Shown here piece after piece: positions 1 through 10,146 of a stretch of 64,000 bases of DNA. The translations under genes were made by a program, and so were the position numbers. Origin of the DNA: Selaginella moellendorffii (lineage: Eukaryota; Streptophyta; Lycopodiopsida; Selaginellales; Selaginellaceae); NCBI RefSeq assembly GCF_000143415.4, contig NW_003314290.1:1-64000 (forward strand), written 5' to 3'. Numbering within the stretch: position 1 is the first letter of the stretch; every line of letters begins with the position of its first letter. The notes beneath the pieces were generated by a model that had not been told where the DNA came from, did not search any database, and saw only the letters and a program-made list of their open reading frames with translations.

Positions 1-59
1 TTAAGTCAGGTGAACAAGCCGAATTGAATCATCAGATTGTTATAACAAATTGCGAGGTG

Positions 60-81
60 ATGGCATGAGGCGATACGCCAT
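60..81. repeat. 22-base palindromic repeat unit
   Basis: Imperfect palindrome with half-site ATGGCATGAGG and mirrored half CGATACGCCAT. It is the first unit of the dispersed family found throughout both transposon copies, and its counterpart in copy 2 is at 10516-10537. Confidence 0.8.
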
Positions 82-450
82 TTGAGAGTGGTAGCCATTC
101 CTATATGAGGTGAGTGAAGTATTTATTAGAAATACCTCATTCAATTGTGCACTTCTAAGTCTTGGTCCACTTAGTACTGTTTGCATGTTTTTATTTTAAT
201 TCTTTCTCTAAAATGTTATTTAGCATGTGGCTTCATGCCATTGCTCTCCACAATCATGCATTGAATTTCTATCCTTGCATAATACTTCTCCATATATATA
301 GCATGTGCGCACATGTGATATGGTTCATTAGGCCTGATATAGTGTGTGAGGTAAAACAAAGATGATGTGACATATGCATTTACCAATCACACGTGCATAA
401 ATCTAATAATATGGCGTGTGGCCCATATTAATGGCACATAAACCCATATT

Positions 451-810
451 GTGGGCTTACGTGCTTTATGTACCATCATTCCCTTGCAGCGTGTGTGTTG
501 GTTTCCTTTTATAACACAACGAACTCCATATTTTAGGGTGAAGAGCGTTCTCATGGCAAGCACAAAATCTGTAAGTGAGGCAGAAAAGGAGACGGAGAAG
601 GAGATAGGTGAAGATGTAGAATATATAAGTCTTCCAAACTCCCCGTACTATACTCCAGGTGATCATTTTTCTGAACAAACGGCAACATTAACAACTATCG
701 AGAACGCCCCAGTAACGTCAGAGACAACAATCCAAAGCAAAACAACTGACCCGGAGAAGGATGATAGTACCGCTGAGAGTACCAAAAAGGAGGTGTCCAC
801 TAGCGCTTAG
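451..810 (+). CDS. Small acidic hypothetical ORF in transposon copy 1
   Basis: A 119-codon open frame. The part from the second Met (base 553, MASTKSVSEAEKE) is rich in Glu, Thr and Ser with no recognisable domain and looks disordered. The upstream 34 codons may be intron or leader, because a good 3' splice site (cttgcag) ends near 489 and another (tattttag) near 537. The same ORF is present at 9787-10146 in copy 2 with the same protein sequence, on the strand of the transposase, so it could be a distal exon of the transposase transcript or a small element-borne protein. Function is unknown. Identical translation in both copies is weak evidence for coding, because the whole segment is nearly identical. 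Confidence 0.4.
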   Translation: MGLRALCTIIPLQRVCWFPFITQRTPYFRVKSVLMASTKSVSEAEKETEKEIGEDVEYISLPNSPYYTPGDHFSEQTATLTTIENAPVTSETTIQSKTTDPEKDDSTAESTKKEVSTSA

Positions 811-817
811 GCTTATA

Positions 818-839
818 ATGGCGTGTGCCCTCATGCCAT
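818..839. repeat. 22-base palindromic repeat unit
   Basis: Imperfect palindrome (ATGGCGTGTGC then CCTCATGCCAT) lying just after the stop codon of the small ORF. The same unit is at 9758-9779 in copy 2. Confidence 0.8.
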
Positions 840-1499
840 TTACTTGATCACCAAATACCTTTTTCCCTTTGCACTAGTATATCTTAATACCGGTCTGAGA
901 AATAGAATGGCATGTGCCCTCAGGCCTTTTACTAAATCACCTTTGAAAGAAATGCAAGCCTCTATGTCGTAAAAAAAAGGTACTAGAGAAATTCCTTAAT
1001 AATATGAATGTTATTTAGTTTCATGAAAATACACTAAGGGTCAAATGAGTTAAATGACTTCTCCAGACCAGCAATGCCTCTTGCTACACCTTCACAATTA
1101 GATTCGTTAGAAAAAGATAACATTGAATAATATCTAAATGTTCTCACCATTAAGTTATATGTCTGGCTAATAGGAATGATGTTCATCTTGGAAAGCTCAC
1201 CACACGCTCAATGAACAAACAAATAGTGTGTGCGCGCATGCCATCGCTCTTCTTTAGCTTCAGATTCGGCTTGTTCACCTTGACAATGAGATTTATTATA
1301 CAACTAGATGGACTCAGTCTGGACATAAGGTCACCGCGCTAGTCACCATGCCCCAAATATGTCTAGCCCCTGGACAAAAAACATATAATTTCACGTCATT
1401 TTCAAATACTTGAAAATTTGTACCTAGTCCCATTTTACTGAATAAATCCCACTTTAACGAAATAGAGCATAAAGGTGAAAAAGTTGCTCTCGATTGCAG

Positions 1500-3840
1500 A
1501 CATACGATGCGGGCAGGAATGGCTTGATAGCATTGCCGAGATTTGTTCTCGCGTTCGTAAGTTCTTATAAAATTTGTGAAACATTTCATAACTCTTTGTG
1601 TGTGTAGGAACTGGTAAAGCACCGGAGGAACTCATTTACAACATCTCTAAGAGTAAAATGTCCTTTGCTGAACAAAGTGTTTGCTTGGAACTTCTCAACA
1701 CTTGGCTGCGAAATAAGGAAAAACGCTGCGAGATAAGGATGGAGAAGGTGATGAAGGAGAAGGCGTACATTTCTCAGAGTATTGCCGCTGGTGAGGAGAT
1801 GCTACAAGTCTGGGATGAGAAGTTTCTTTCCAACACCCGCACAGGTATTACTCTCGAAGAATATATTCGTGCTTGTCTTGTGGAGCTAGGGAATGGTTGG
1901 CTTCCACGTGGTGGGACGAGTTCGGCTGAGTTCAAGAACCAACCAGGACAACCATTTCTTGCGAGGCGCATGGTTTACAGGTATTTTTTCAATTCTCATT
2001 TATATGTTGGTATTTATATTTTTGTTTTACTTTGTAGATATTTAAAATATAGCCCCGGCGCATCGGTATACACAACCGGTGTTTTGCAGAAGCTCCTGAC
2101 TAGAGGCAAGAAGCTTGGGATGTATGAGCCAGAGTTCTACTGTCCTTGTACACATGAGAGGGAGCTATGCCCATGGTACCTTGAACTCGTGGAGCAGATG
2201 CCAACATCGGACTTCGAGCTAGATCTCTACCTTGAATGTCATCCAGGTTCACTTGAAACTCAGCACTTAGCTAGGAAATATTAACCTTGAGTTATATTCT
2301 TATTTTCCAGAGGCTCTTTCTGATTGTGATAATGACGTTGTTGAAGTTCAACAACTAAACCTAGGAGTCAGCACTCAGGAAACCATTCAGGAGATGCCAA
2401 ATCCAAATACCGTTGAACCAGAGGAAACTGTACAGGAAATTCCAGCACAAGAGATTCCAGTACCTGCTCCTCGCAACCCCCGAAGGGGCCGTCATGAAGC
2501 CTTTCATGAGAGTAAGGACTTTGATTTGGAACATTCTTTTATTCATTCTTGACTTCACTTTTTTTTTTATAGATGTTGCAGAGAGCAGCCATCAGTCTTT
2601 TCGGCGGACTAAGACATTCTTCCCATCCCTCCCTACGGCTACAGATGACGACCTAGAAGAGCTCTCCTTTGCAGCGATGCATAAACAGGTTAGTAAGCAT
2701 GAATTTTATCTTCAACTTTTAATTCTAATAATTGATTTTCAGGTTCGCCCTCTATCCCCAACGGCCAGTGTTGGGGAAGTTGCTATTCTCATTGGGGATT
2801 ACACACAGCTTTTGGATGCTACTAGTCAGGAGCTCTACATGCTTGATCGGTGGATCCATGGTTTGGGTCAACTCACACCTTATGGGAAGATCGATTTCAT
2901 CTTTTTTGATCTTCCCGATGGGATGACACCACTGCAGGGGGATACTCCGTCATGGAATGTGTTGCAGGCCCAACACATTTCCCAAGCCTTAAAGGTTGCG
3001 AGCAGCTTCATGACATACGAGGGTGTGGTTGTCATGATCCTTCCTCGCTCTCTAATGTGGGAAGGCCTTCTCGCACACTTAGCTGACAACGATGATGGAT
3101 TTGTTGAGTTTTCATCTGGCTGCCTTCTTTCGAGTATGGCGGTGGACACAAAAGGCACTAGCAGGCAGACGCGAAAGGTGTGTGACTTCTTTATTTATAA
3201 ATTAACTCTATTCTATTTTTTTTTCCAGATTTATTCCTGGAACTACCATGCTCTATGCCACATTGGGAACCGGCGTAATGCCACACGAGCTGACGAGCGT
3301 GCTGCTCTTGTTTTACCAGGATATGACAGCTCTACAGACATCATCCCAAATGTGATTGACTCGGACGTTCTTCACCCAGTGTTCCCTGGTTATCGATATC
3401 GTTCGGACACGGCCATGCAAATCTTGTTGGAGTTATTTTGTCCACCAAAGGGGATTGTGCTTGATGCTACAGTAGGATTTGGATCAATGGTGCAGGCAGC
3501 AAAAGAGACAGGCCGAGCGGTTTTTGCACTTGAGAAGGAGGATGCCTTTGAGGACATTCTTAGGAGATTTTGCAACAGGTGATGTTAGTGCTTGAAATAA
3601 TCTATAATATTTATTCTCAAATGTTTCTATTTTATTAGGTCTACACTTATCACACACAGTGTTTCAGTCCACACGCTTGATCTTGATGATATAGATGATC
3701 ATATGGACCGAAGTCAATTCCACTTACCTATTTATGCTGAACGTATGGCACAACATTACATACAACACGAGCCTATAGTGAAGGAGCATTCCACTATACC
3801 CATTTCTACTTTTCTGGATATGGAAGCAGAAGAAGATTGA
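1500..3840 (+). CDS. DNA N4/N6-methyltransferase-like protein, 5' end missing
   Basis: Eight exons splice into one frame of about 646 codons with canonical GT-AG introns of 50-65 bases: 1500-1555, 1608-1980, 2038-2246, 2311-2511, 2573-2688, 2743-3177, 3229-3578, 3639-3840 (stop TGA). The C-terminal half looks like a beta-class amino-methyltransferase. FFDLPDG stands where the catalytic (D/N)PPY motif is expected. After it come a helix with a SQALK stretch and then the late AdoMet-binding motif VLDATVGFGSMVQAAKETGR, preceded by RSDTAMQILLELFCPPKG. The motif is DLPD rather than DPPY, so activity is doubtful. The N-terminal half, with a Cys/His cluster (CPCTHERELCPWY), is unrecognised. The first visible exon starts only 31 bases inside the end of transposon copy 1, so upstream exons are cut off or lie within or beyond that element. 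No palindromic repeats occur in this gene. Confidence 0.7.
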
Positions 3841-4124
3841 ATATATTCTGATTTTATTATAAATTATATTGTTTAATATATTATTTTCTTTTTTTGTAGA
3901 CTAAAAGATTAGTTCATGTCGAACCAATAATCTACATGAGCTTATGGAATACCTTAAACACCTAGATTTTATGTTAAAAATTCTTGGTTCGGGACAAACT
4001 AAGGTAGTGCCATTAAACTTTCGCTAGTTAGGGGATTGTATTGACTTCCTTTGACTTTCGTTGACTTTCATTGACTTGAGCTCAGCTCGTGAGCTCAACT
4101 CAAAAACTACCCAGCCCCATAGAA
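3841..4124. other. Non-coding spacer
   Basis: AT-rich 3' flank of the methyltransferase-like gene. No gene or recognisable repeat was found. A short inverted motif around 4077-4095 (gagctcagctcgtgagctc) is the only local structure seen. Confidence 0.4.
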
Positions 4125-4543
4125 AAGGGACTTGGTGAGGACTATAAAAGGGATACTAGGGAAGGTTATTCCCTATGTTGGTGGCTATCTTAAGGATGCT
4201 AAAGAGTGGATCTAGGATGGTTATTCATGGATGGATGGCCCAGTTTTTGAGAGATTGGATTGCAATGCAGGTGGTGTTGGACCACCGGTGTGACCAAGGT
4301 GAATGGGCATGGCTTTAGCGTAATGGGTAGGTATATCGGTGGTACCTTGGGGTGTCAGTCATGGGATCAGACACGTGAAACACTTGGGTCGAGTGCAAAA
4401 GTTGAGTGGCATGGATGCCATTCTCAGGGCTAGCAAGCCCCAAGTCCCAAATTGGACTTATGGAGGTTGTGAATGAGACTCCTCCAAGTGGTTAGAGGTG
4501 TGGTTAAGTGACTAAAGTAGAATGGAAAAATTAATCACTTACA
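4125..4543 (+). mobile_element. 5' LTR fragment of the outer non-autonomous LTR element
   Basis: Matches the 3' part of the intact LTR at 30476-32316: the stretch beginning with the 'gggacttggtgaggact' region and ending 'aaaaattaatcacttaca'. It ends with CA at 4543 and is followed directly by a primer-binding-site-like sequence, so this is the right end of a 5' LTR. The left 1.4 kb of the LTR is missing. Confidence 0.75.
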
Positions 4544-4560
4544 ATTTGGTATTGGAGTTG
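4544..4560 (+). other. Primer binding site of the outer LTR element
   Basis: TGGTATTGGAGTTG follows the LTR end by three bases. It resembles the plant initiator-tRNA-Met site TGGTATCAGAGC with two central mismatches. The same sequence occurs in reverse complement at 29266-29277 next to the other LTR end. Confidence 0.6.
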
Positions 4561-5883
4561 TTCCTTAATCCGACTTTTAGTGGTGCTTAAGTATATCACC
4601 ACTAGTGTTAGCATCGAAAGGTCCTAGAAGTGGGCCTATCCTTGAGGAGTAGCAGGCTGGGAATACATGACTCTCCACTACAGTTCATGTGTGAACTTGT
4701 AAGTGAAGTGGTGAATAGAAAAGGATCAATAATGGAACGACTTCGGGATCTTGGGAATAGTATAAAGTTTTCCTCAGAGAGTTGAGAACGTGATTTAGAT
4801 GAACGTTTGACTTAGCAAACTAGCTAATATAGTTGTGGTAAACAACTATAGTTGGGATCATAGGAAAGATACAGACTCCAAAAACAATAAAGGAGTCACA
4901 AGATTATCCTCCTATAATTAAGGCTGGTGCTTATGAACTTGAGACTAGATTTAATGACCATGAGAGGTCAAATACGGACGAGGACCCGAGTCCTTGAAAT
5001 GGTAGCCGGGGCTACCTTTTATAAGTGTTGGAACAAACCCAAGGAGTTGGGGGTGTGCTTAGAGGATGAGTTGGTATTCTCATCGTATGGGTGGATAGTC
5101 CTAAAGGGAAAAAAGTAGCCCATAGGGAATGGAAAATAATCAAGTGTCAGAATAACACTTGCAAAGATAGTCCTTATGAGTAAAACATGAATACACGAAG
5201 TTGTATTATAGTGAGTTGGCACCTAAAAAATAGGACCTTACAGGTCATTGGATTAGCAAAGTCCAAAGATGCTGGATGACTCAAGTAGAGTCAAGGAATG
5301 GACTTAAGGTGTTAGTAAAAGCATTTGGACTAAAGTGTGTTGTGCCCCACAAAGGATAGGGAAGATCATAAGATCCAAGTATGAGAACAGTGGGTATTTC
5401 ATTGATAGTAGAATGTGCCATACTAAAGTCGTGGGAAGAAATCAACTTTGACACAAAGTTGTATGTAAACTCTATGGTGTAATGTTAATGGATAATTGGT
5501 ATGAGAAAGAATTATATTAGTCTTGGCAAGGACCTAAACACACAAGTAAAAAGTGTTATAAAGGTAGGCTCGTGGAACCGATGGTGTGACGACATCAAAT
5601 GTGCCAAGACGTGATGCTTTGAGGTCAAGTTGGTGGGTTTATGAGAACCCCTTCCCAAATGAATTCTAATGGAAATAAGAATGGCATAGGCTCAGCTGGA
5701 AGGCATATGGTTGGAGTGTGGTGATTTAAATAATGATGGAAGTGTGGAAACACCAGCAATGAGTTGTAAGACTTGACAACTATAAGGCAATTAAGCAAAA
5801 GGTGCAAAATAATTGGTTAGGCTGGTAGAAGATAACTACCTAAGACTTCTTATTGGGATAAAGAAGTTAGATATACCCTTATA
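4561..5883 (+). mobile_element. Outer LTR element, internal region part 1
   Basis: Non-coding internal sequence that matches, in reverse complement, 27940-29265 of the inner element. No open reading frame of gag or pol type is present, so the family is non-autonomous. The last five bases, TTATA (5879-5883), are the left copy of the target duplication made when the inner element inserted; the right copy is at 9098-9102 in inverted orientation. Confidence 0.75.
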
Positions 5884-6111
5884 TGTGAGACACAAAATCC
5901 CTAGGCCCCAAAGTGGAGCTGGAAAGGGTGCCACATGGTAGTGGCCGAAGCAAAAGCCAAACGAGCGTAACACGTTTGGACTAAAAGCTTTGACTTGGAA
6001 GGTCGAGAGCGGGAGTGGAACTCCTAACAAAGTGCTCAAGGAGCGAGCATGAAGCGAGCAATAAGCAAGGCTCCAAAAGGGGACCCAAAAAGGACCAACA
6101 CATGACACGTG

Positions 6112-6645
6112 GAAGTGTCCGAGATGGAGTCCGAGATGGATCCGAAATGGAGTCCGATATGGAGTCCGAGATGGAGTCCGAGATGGACCCAAAATGGAGT
6201 CCGATATGGAGTCCGAGATGGAGTCCGAGATGGACCCGAAATGGAGTCCGATATGGAGTCCGATATGGAGTCCGAGATGGAGTCCGAGATGGACCCGAAG
6301 TGGAGTCCGATATGGAGTCCGAGACGGAGTCCGAGATGGATCCGAAGTGGAGTCCGATATAGAGTCCGAGATGGACCCGAAATGGAGTCCGATATGGAGT
6401 CCGAGATGGACCCGAGATGGAGTCCGAGATGGACCCGAGATGGACCCGAGATGGAGTCCGAGATGGACCCGAGATGGAGTCCGAGATGGACCTGAGATGG
6501 ACCCGAGATGGAGTCCGAGATGGACCCGAGATGGAGTCCGAGATGGACCCGAGATGGAGTCCGAGATGGAGTCCGAGATGGAGTCCAAGTCCGAATCCGG
6601 GACCGAGACCGAGTCCGAGTCCGAGTCCGAGTTCGAATACTAATA
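6112..6645 (+). repeat. LTR-internal minisatellite (12-base GAGATGGA units)
   Basis: Tandem alternation of GAGATGGAGTCC and GAGATGGACCCG with variants (GATATGGAGTCC), ending in a GAGTCC-rich tail. The 12-base period keeps all frames open, so it produces long but meaningless ORFs on both strands. Equivalent arrays occur in the LTRs at 24270-25000, 30715-31330, 41110-41345 and 43425-43640. Confidence 0.95.
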
Positions 6646-6676
6646 CAGGCAGTTGGGTGAAAGCCCAAAGCGATCA

Positions 6677-6700
6677 TCCCCCGAGGGGGGGGGGGGGGCT
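6677..6700 (+). repeat. Poly-G tract in the LTR
   Basis: A run of about 14 G residues directly after CCCCCGA. The reverse-complement run is at 24217-24235 and a similar C run is at 41047-41066. It is a shared LTR feature prone to slippage and assembly error. Confidence 0.8.
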
Positions 6701-7223
6701 GCGGGGGGTTCCAAAAGTATAGTAGGGAGAGTGTGGGGGTTGGAGCCCAGTGGAGCCAGTTGGGCCAGGAAGGGCCAGTTTGGCCCAGGAAGGGCCAGTT
6801 TGGCCCAGGAAGGACTAGTTTGGTCCAGGAAGGCCATACCCAGTGTTGGGTGATGAGCTGACCACTGGGAAGTCCAAGACTAGAGTGAATACGGACCGAC
6901 AAGCGGGGTAGCTTGGTGAAGTGTTCAAGAGCCAGCTCTAGTTCCCCCGGGAGATCGACTGGCCGATGCTCCCAGTCCAAGTGTGGGTGGCACTACCTAC
7001 TTGGATACCTGTCGTGGCTCAACAGAACCTCGCTCTAAGCCCATGGCTAGAGCACCTAAAGGCGGAAGGCGGGGAGAGTACCCAGGTGGCTCGCGTAAGG
7101 CCACGGTGTTCCGAAATGTTGTCCCAAAGGCCCAGACTGTGGAAAGGAAGAGGAGCAGTCCTCTGGGGCAGTGACCAAGGACGCAGTCGTGTGGTGAGGA
7201 GGTCCCAGAGGACCGTGGGACTT

Positions 7224-9102
7224 AAGGTGCTCACTCCTAATAGATCTCTTTAGCATTGTTTGCTATAAGCCCTATCCATGGCCTAACTTTGTGACCTTCC
7301 CATAGGTCTCTTCTAGAGAATACTTTCTTTGGACTCACTATGCCATTGCATTGACATAACTCAATTCCCTTAAATGTTCTTCCCACTTGGTCATCTTGAT
7401 CAAGCCACACCATTATCATTAGTTCAAATCAATACTTTGAACTAAGAACCTTATTCTTTACCCAAACAAGGACCTTGTCCTTATTTAGCCACAAAATCGC
7501 TTAGTGATCTCATCTTGGCACCTAAAAAGTTTGCCAATTGATACTAGGTCTTCCAGAATTTTAAGTTGTTGACCATGACTTTGGGGGCATCCCCTATACT
7601 TAGCAGTGCACTCAAGGCAACCCTTCTGGCCAAGGGTCTATAGCAATTGAGATTAGGTGTCCCCATCTCATTCACCACGTCCTTGGTGCCACTTGCACCA
7701 AAGTGTTCAAGTTAGATATGTCGAGCTTTCACATTAAGTAATTTAACTATGCATTACGACTCCAGGGCATCCCCTATTTGGTAGTGTGCCCAAGCTAGTC
7801 TTTTTACTAAAAGTTTATGACCACCGAAAAATAAGTGTCCTCATATTCCAAACTATCACCTTGCCCTATTGAGTTGGGACTCGAACCCAAGCACTATAGG
7901 GTTAGGACTTGAACCCAACCTCCATATATGCACCTACAGACAATATCACATAAGATGCTTAGTATGGCTCCCTACGCCGGTGCACCAACTTATACTTAAA
8001 ACGCGCTATAGATCACAGCTTAGGAACTTAGTTCCTTTGCACTGCCAAGTCCTCTCAGTTAACAAGTCTGTGATTATGCATGGACTCCTCTATGCTCGGC
8101 CCCATAAGCACCTTCAACTAGGGGATTTGTTCCCCTGACTTGCTAATCTTGCTTATCAAGTCATTTGACCAACATAATATAGTTTCATGCATATGCGTGA
8201 AAGTCCTTGACCATCAACTTTCATTCAAAGCCATCCCTTTAAACACTCGGGAATTACTTCCCCAACCTTGATAACTTTGTTTCATAGCAAGCTTCAAGGC
8301 CACGCTTCTGTTGTGCCCCTTTTATTTCGTGCATTTTATGAACTATTTACACTTGGCTTTCTAGGTATTAAATTACCTAGAATTGTCTTTAGGAACCTTG
8401 AAGGGACTTTGTCCCTTAGCTTGCTAAAGCCTTTCCTTTCGCAAACTTTTTAATTGCCATATTGTCTAACATAGACAATTCTATGCTTTAGACTCTCCAT
8501 GGCATCACGGTTATTAGTAACAATATACTCAAGTGCCCACTTAATTCTCCACTCCCAACTTGCATAACCACCCTTGGTTATGCCCTTCAATTCCTATGGT
8601 TTAGTTCTTTCCCCCTTCTACTTGTTTTTGGCCTTATATATTTCCTTCGGTTATTCTCTTCCAAACTAGGAGGATAATTTTGCACTTTCTACCATACCTT
8701 AACAAGTATTCATAGAGATAAACCTACCCAATAGCCTAGGGAGTGGTTCCTTAATCTGGGTATGCTCACCTTATAATCCCACACACTGAAATTAATGTTG
8801 CTACTTATGGGCCTTTATATGCCCATCACTAACCTTGCCAAAATCCCATTCTTAACTTTGTCCAATTCAGATAGACAAACTTCTCTTGTCTCCGCAATTT
8901 GGATGTTTTAAAAGCCCTTCCTATTCATCATTCACTAGGGACTTAGTCCCTTGAGCCTTATCTGTTACCCTCATGATACCAAATGCCACCTCTTAGTGTT
9001 CTAGAGTGTTTGAGTGTCCCAATGATAGCCTTTTTGACAATGAGCATTCCCTTTACGACATTGACTTACTATATTGCAACATAAGCAATTTATCCTCTAT
9101 AA
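7224..9102 (-). mobile_element. Outer LTR element, internal region part 2 (inverted)
   Basis: Matches 26055-27930 of the inner element in the same direction, so relative to internal part 1 (4561-5883) it is inverted. Its right end, 9098-9102, is TATAA on this strand, which is TTATA in element orientation and pairs with 5879-5883 as the target duplication of the inner element. No coding capacity is seen apart from chance ORFs. Confidence 0.75.
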
Positions 9103-9126
9103 TGTAAGCGACTAATTTTTCCATTC
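9103..9126 (-). mobile_element. Terminal 24 bases of the inner element's 3' LTR
   Basis: TGTAAGCGACTAATTTTTCC and four more bases are the reverse complement of the LTR end. The LTR resumes at 23261 with TACTTTAGTCAC exactly where it stops here. Bases 9123-9126 (ATTC) are the left target duplication of the 14.1-kb transposon. Confidence 0.85.
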
Positions 9127-9152
9127 ATGCTCTATTTCGTTAAAGTGGGATT
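9127..9152 (+). repeat. Left terminal inverted repeat
   Basis: Reads ATGCTCTATTTCGTTAAAG then TGGGATT. Its reverse complement, with one mismatch in the outer two bases, forms the right end. The same terminus ends copy 1 at 1468-1470. Confidence 0.9.
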
Positions 9153-9316
9153 TATTCAGTAAAATGGGACTAGGTACAAATTTTCAAGTATTTGAAAATG
9201 ACGTGAAATTATATGTTTTTTGTCCAGGGGCTAGACATATCTGGGGCATGGTGACTAGCGCAGTGACCTTATGTCCAGACTGAGTCCATCTAGTTGTATA
9301 ATAAATCTCATTGTCA

Positions 9317-9336
9317 AGGTGAACAAGCCGAATCTG
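9317..9336 (+). repeat. Subterminal 20-base motif
   Basis: TCAAGGTGAACAAGCCGAAT, seen also on the opposite strand at 10576-10595, in variant form at 10703-10722, and in copy 1 at about 8-27 and 1262-1281. It lies within about 45 bases of a palindromic unit each time. It could be a transposase-binding subterminal repeat. On the minus strand its AAG/GTGAAC junction also behaves as a 3' splice site opening a short acidic exon. Confidence 0.6.
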
Positions 9337-9786
9337 AAGCTAAAGAAGAGCGATGGCATGCGCGCACACACTATTTGTTTGTTCATTGAGCGTGTGGTGA
9401 GCTTTCCAAGATGAACATCATTCCTATTAGCCAGACATATAACTTAATGGTGAGAACATTTAGATATTATTCAATGTTATCTTTTTCTAACGAATCTAAT
9501 TGTGAAGGTGTAGCAAGAGGCATTGCTGGTCTGGAGAAGTCATTTAACTCATTTGACCCTTAGTGTATTTTCATGAAACTAAATAACATTCATATTATTA
9601 AGGAATTTCTCTAGTACCTTTTTTTTACGACATAGAGGCTTGCATTTCTTTCAAAGGTGATTTAGTAAAAGGCCTGAGGGCACATGCCATTCTATTTCTC
9701 AGACCGGTATTAAGATATACTAGTGCAAAGGGAAAAAGGTATTTAGTGATCAAGTAAATGGCATGAGGGCACACGCCATTATAAGC

Positions 9787-10146
9787 CTAAGCGCTAGTGG
9801 ACACCTCCTTTTTGGTACTCTCAGCGGTACTATCATCCTTCTCCGGGTCAGTTGTTTTGCTTTGGATTGTTGTCTCTGACGTTACTGGGGCGTTCTCGAT
9901 AGTTGTTAATGTTGCCGTTTGTTCAGAAAAATGATCACCTGGAGTATAGTACGGGGAGTTTGGAAGACTTATATATTCTACATCTTCACCTATCTCCTTC
10001 TCCGTCTCCTTTTCTGCCTCACTTACAGATTTTGTGCTTGCCATGAGAACGCTCTTCACCCTAAAATATGGAGTTCGTTGTGTTATAAAAGGAAACCAAC
10101 ACACACGCTGCAAGGGAATGATGGTACATAAAGCACGTAAGCCCAC
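9787..10146 (-). CDS. Small acidic hypothetical ORF in transposon copy 2
   Basis: Encodes the same 119 residues as 451-810 in copy 1; the likely start is the internal Met at about 10044. It is Glu/Thr/Ser-rich with no domain. It lies downstream of the transposase on the same strand, within about 540 bases of the last transposase exon, with 3' splice-like sites upstream. It may be a separate small protein or an alternative terminal exon. No function can be assigned. Confidence 0.4.
   Translation of the reverse strand: MGLRALCTIIPLQRVCWFPFITQRTPYFRVKSVLMASTKSVSEAEKETEKEIGEDVEYISLPNSPYYTPGDHFSEQTATLTTIENAPVTSETTIQSKTTDPEKDDSTAESTKKEVSTSA

Larger units (their letters stand above)
1..1468 (-). 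mobile_element. TIR DNA transposon, terminal part of copy 1
   Basis: This segment is the reverse complement of 9127 to about 10590, with only a handful of single-base differences except for the first 40 bases, where small indels appear. It ends at 1468-1470 with the same terminal sequence (read outward AAATAGAGCAT) that forms the left end of the complete element at 9127. The rest of this copy lies beyond the left edge of the window. It contains several palindromic repeats (60-81, 220-241, 818-839, 1223-1244) and the small ORF described separately. The differences noticed are mostly C/T or G/A transitions, as expected from methylated plant DNA. Because the other end is not visible, it cannot be said whether copy 1 is full length. 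Confidence 0.85.
5884..7223 (+). mobile_element. 5' LTR of the inner LTR element, left part
   Basis: Starts TGTGAGACACAAAATCCC, the LTR start seen (in either orientation) at 25226, 30476 and 43881. It includes the 12-base minisatellite and runs to GTGGGACTT at about 7223, where the LTR is cut by an inversion breakpoint. The missing remainder is present in reverse complement at 29280-29760. Confidence 0.8.

Noticed and set aside
162-365. 67-codon ORF, repeated at 10232-10435
   Set aside because: It is repeated only because the whole transposon end is duplicated; composition is AT-rich and there is no domain.
1500-3840. Bacterial or phage contamination as the source of the methyltransferase-like and ParB-like sequences
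   Set aside because: Both genes have many short canonical GT-AG introns with matching phases and are embedded in plant retroelements.
6112-6645. Array resembling a CRISPR or protein-repeat locus
   Set aside because: Units are contiguous 12-mers without spacers and lie in LTRs of a eukaryotic retroelement.
5836-6980. Long Ser/Thr/Arg/Pro or Met/Glu/Asp repeat ORFs on both strands, also at 24004-25289
   Set aside because: They are products of the 12-base minisatellite in the LTRs, which keeps every frame open; there is no conserved domain and they occur in both directions.
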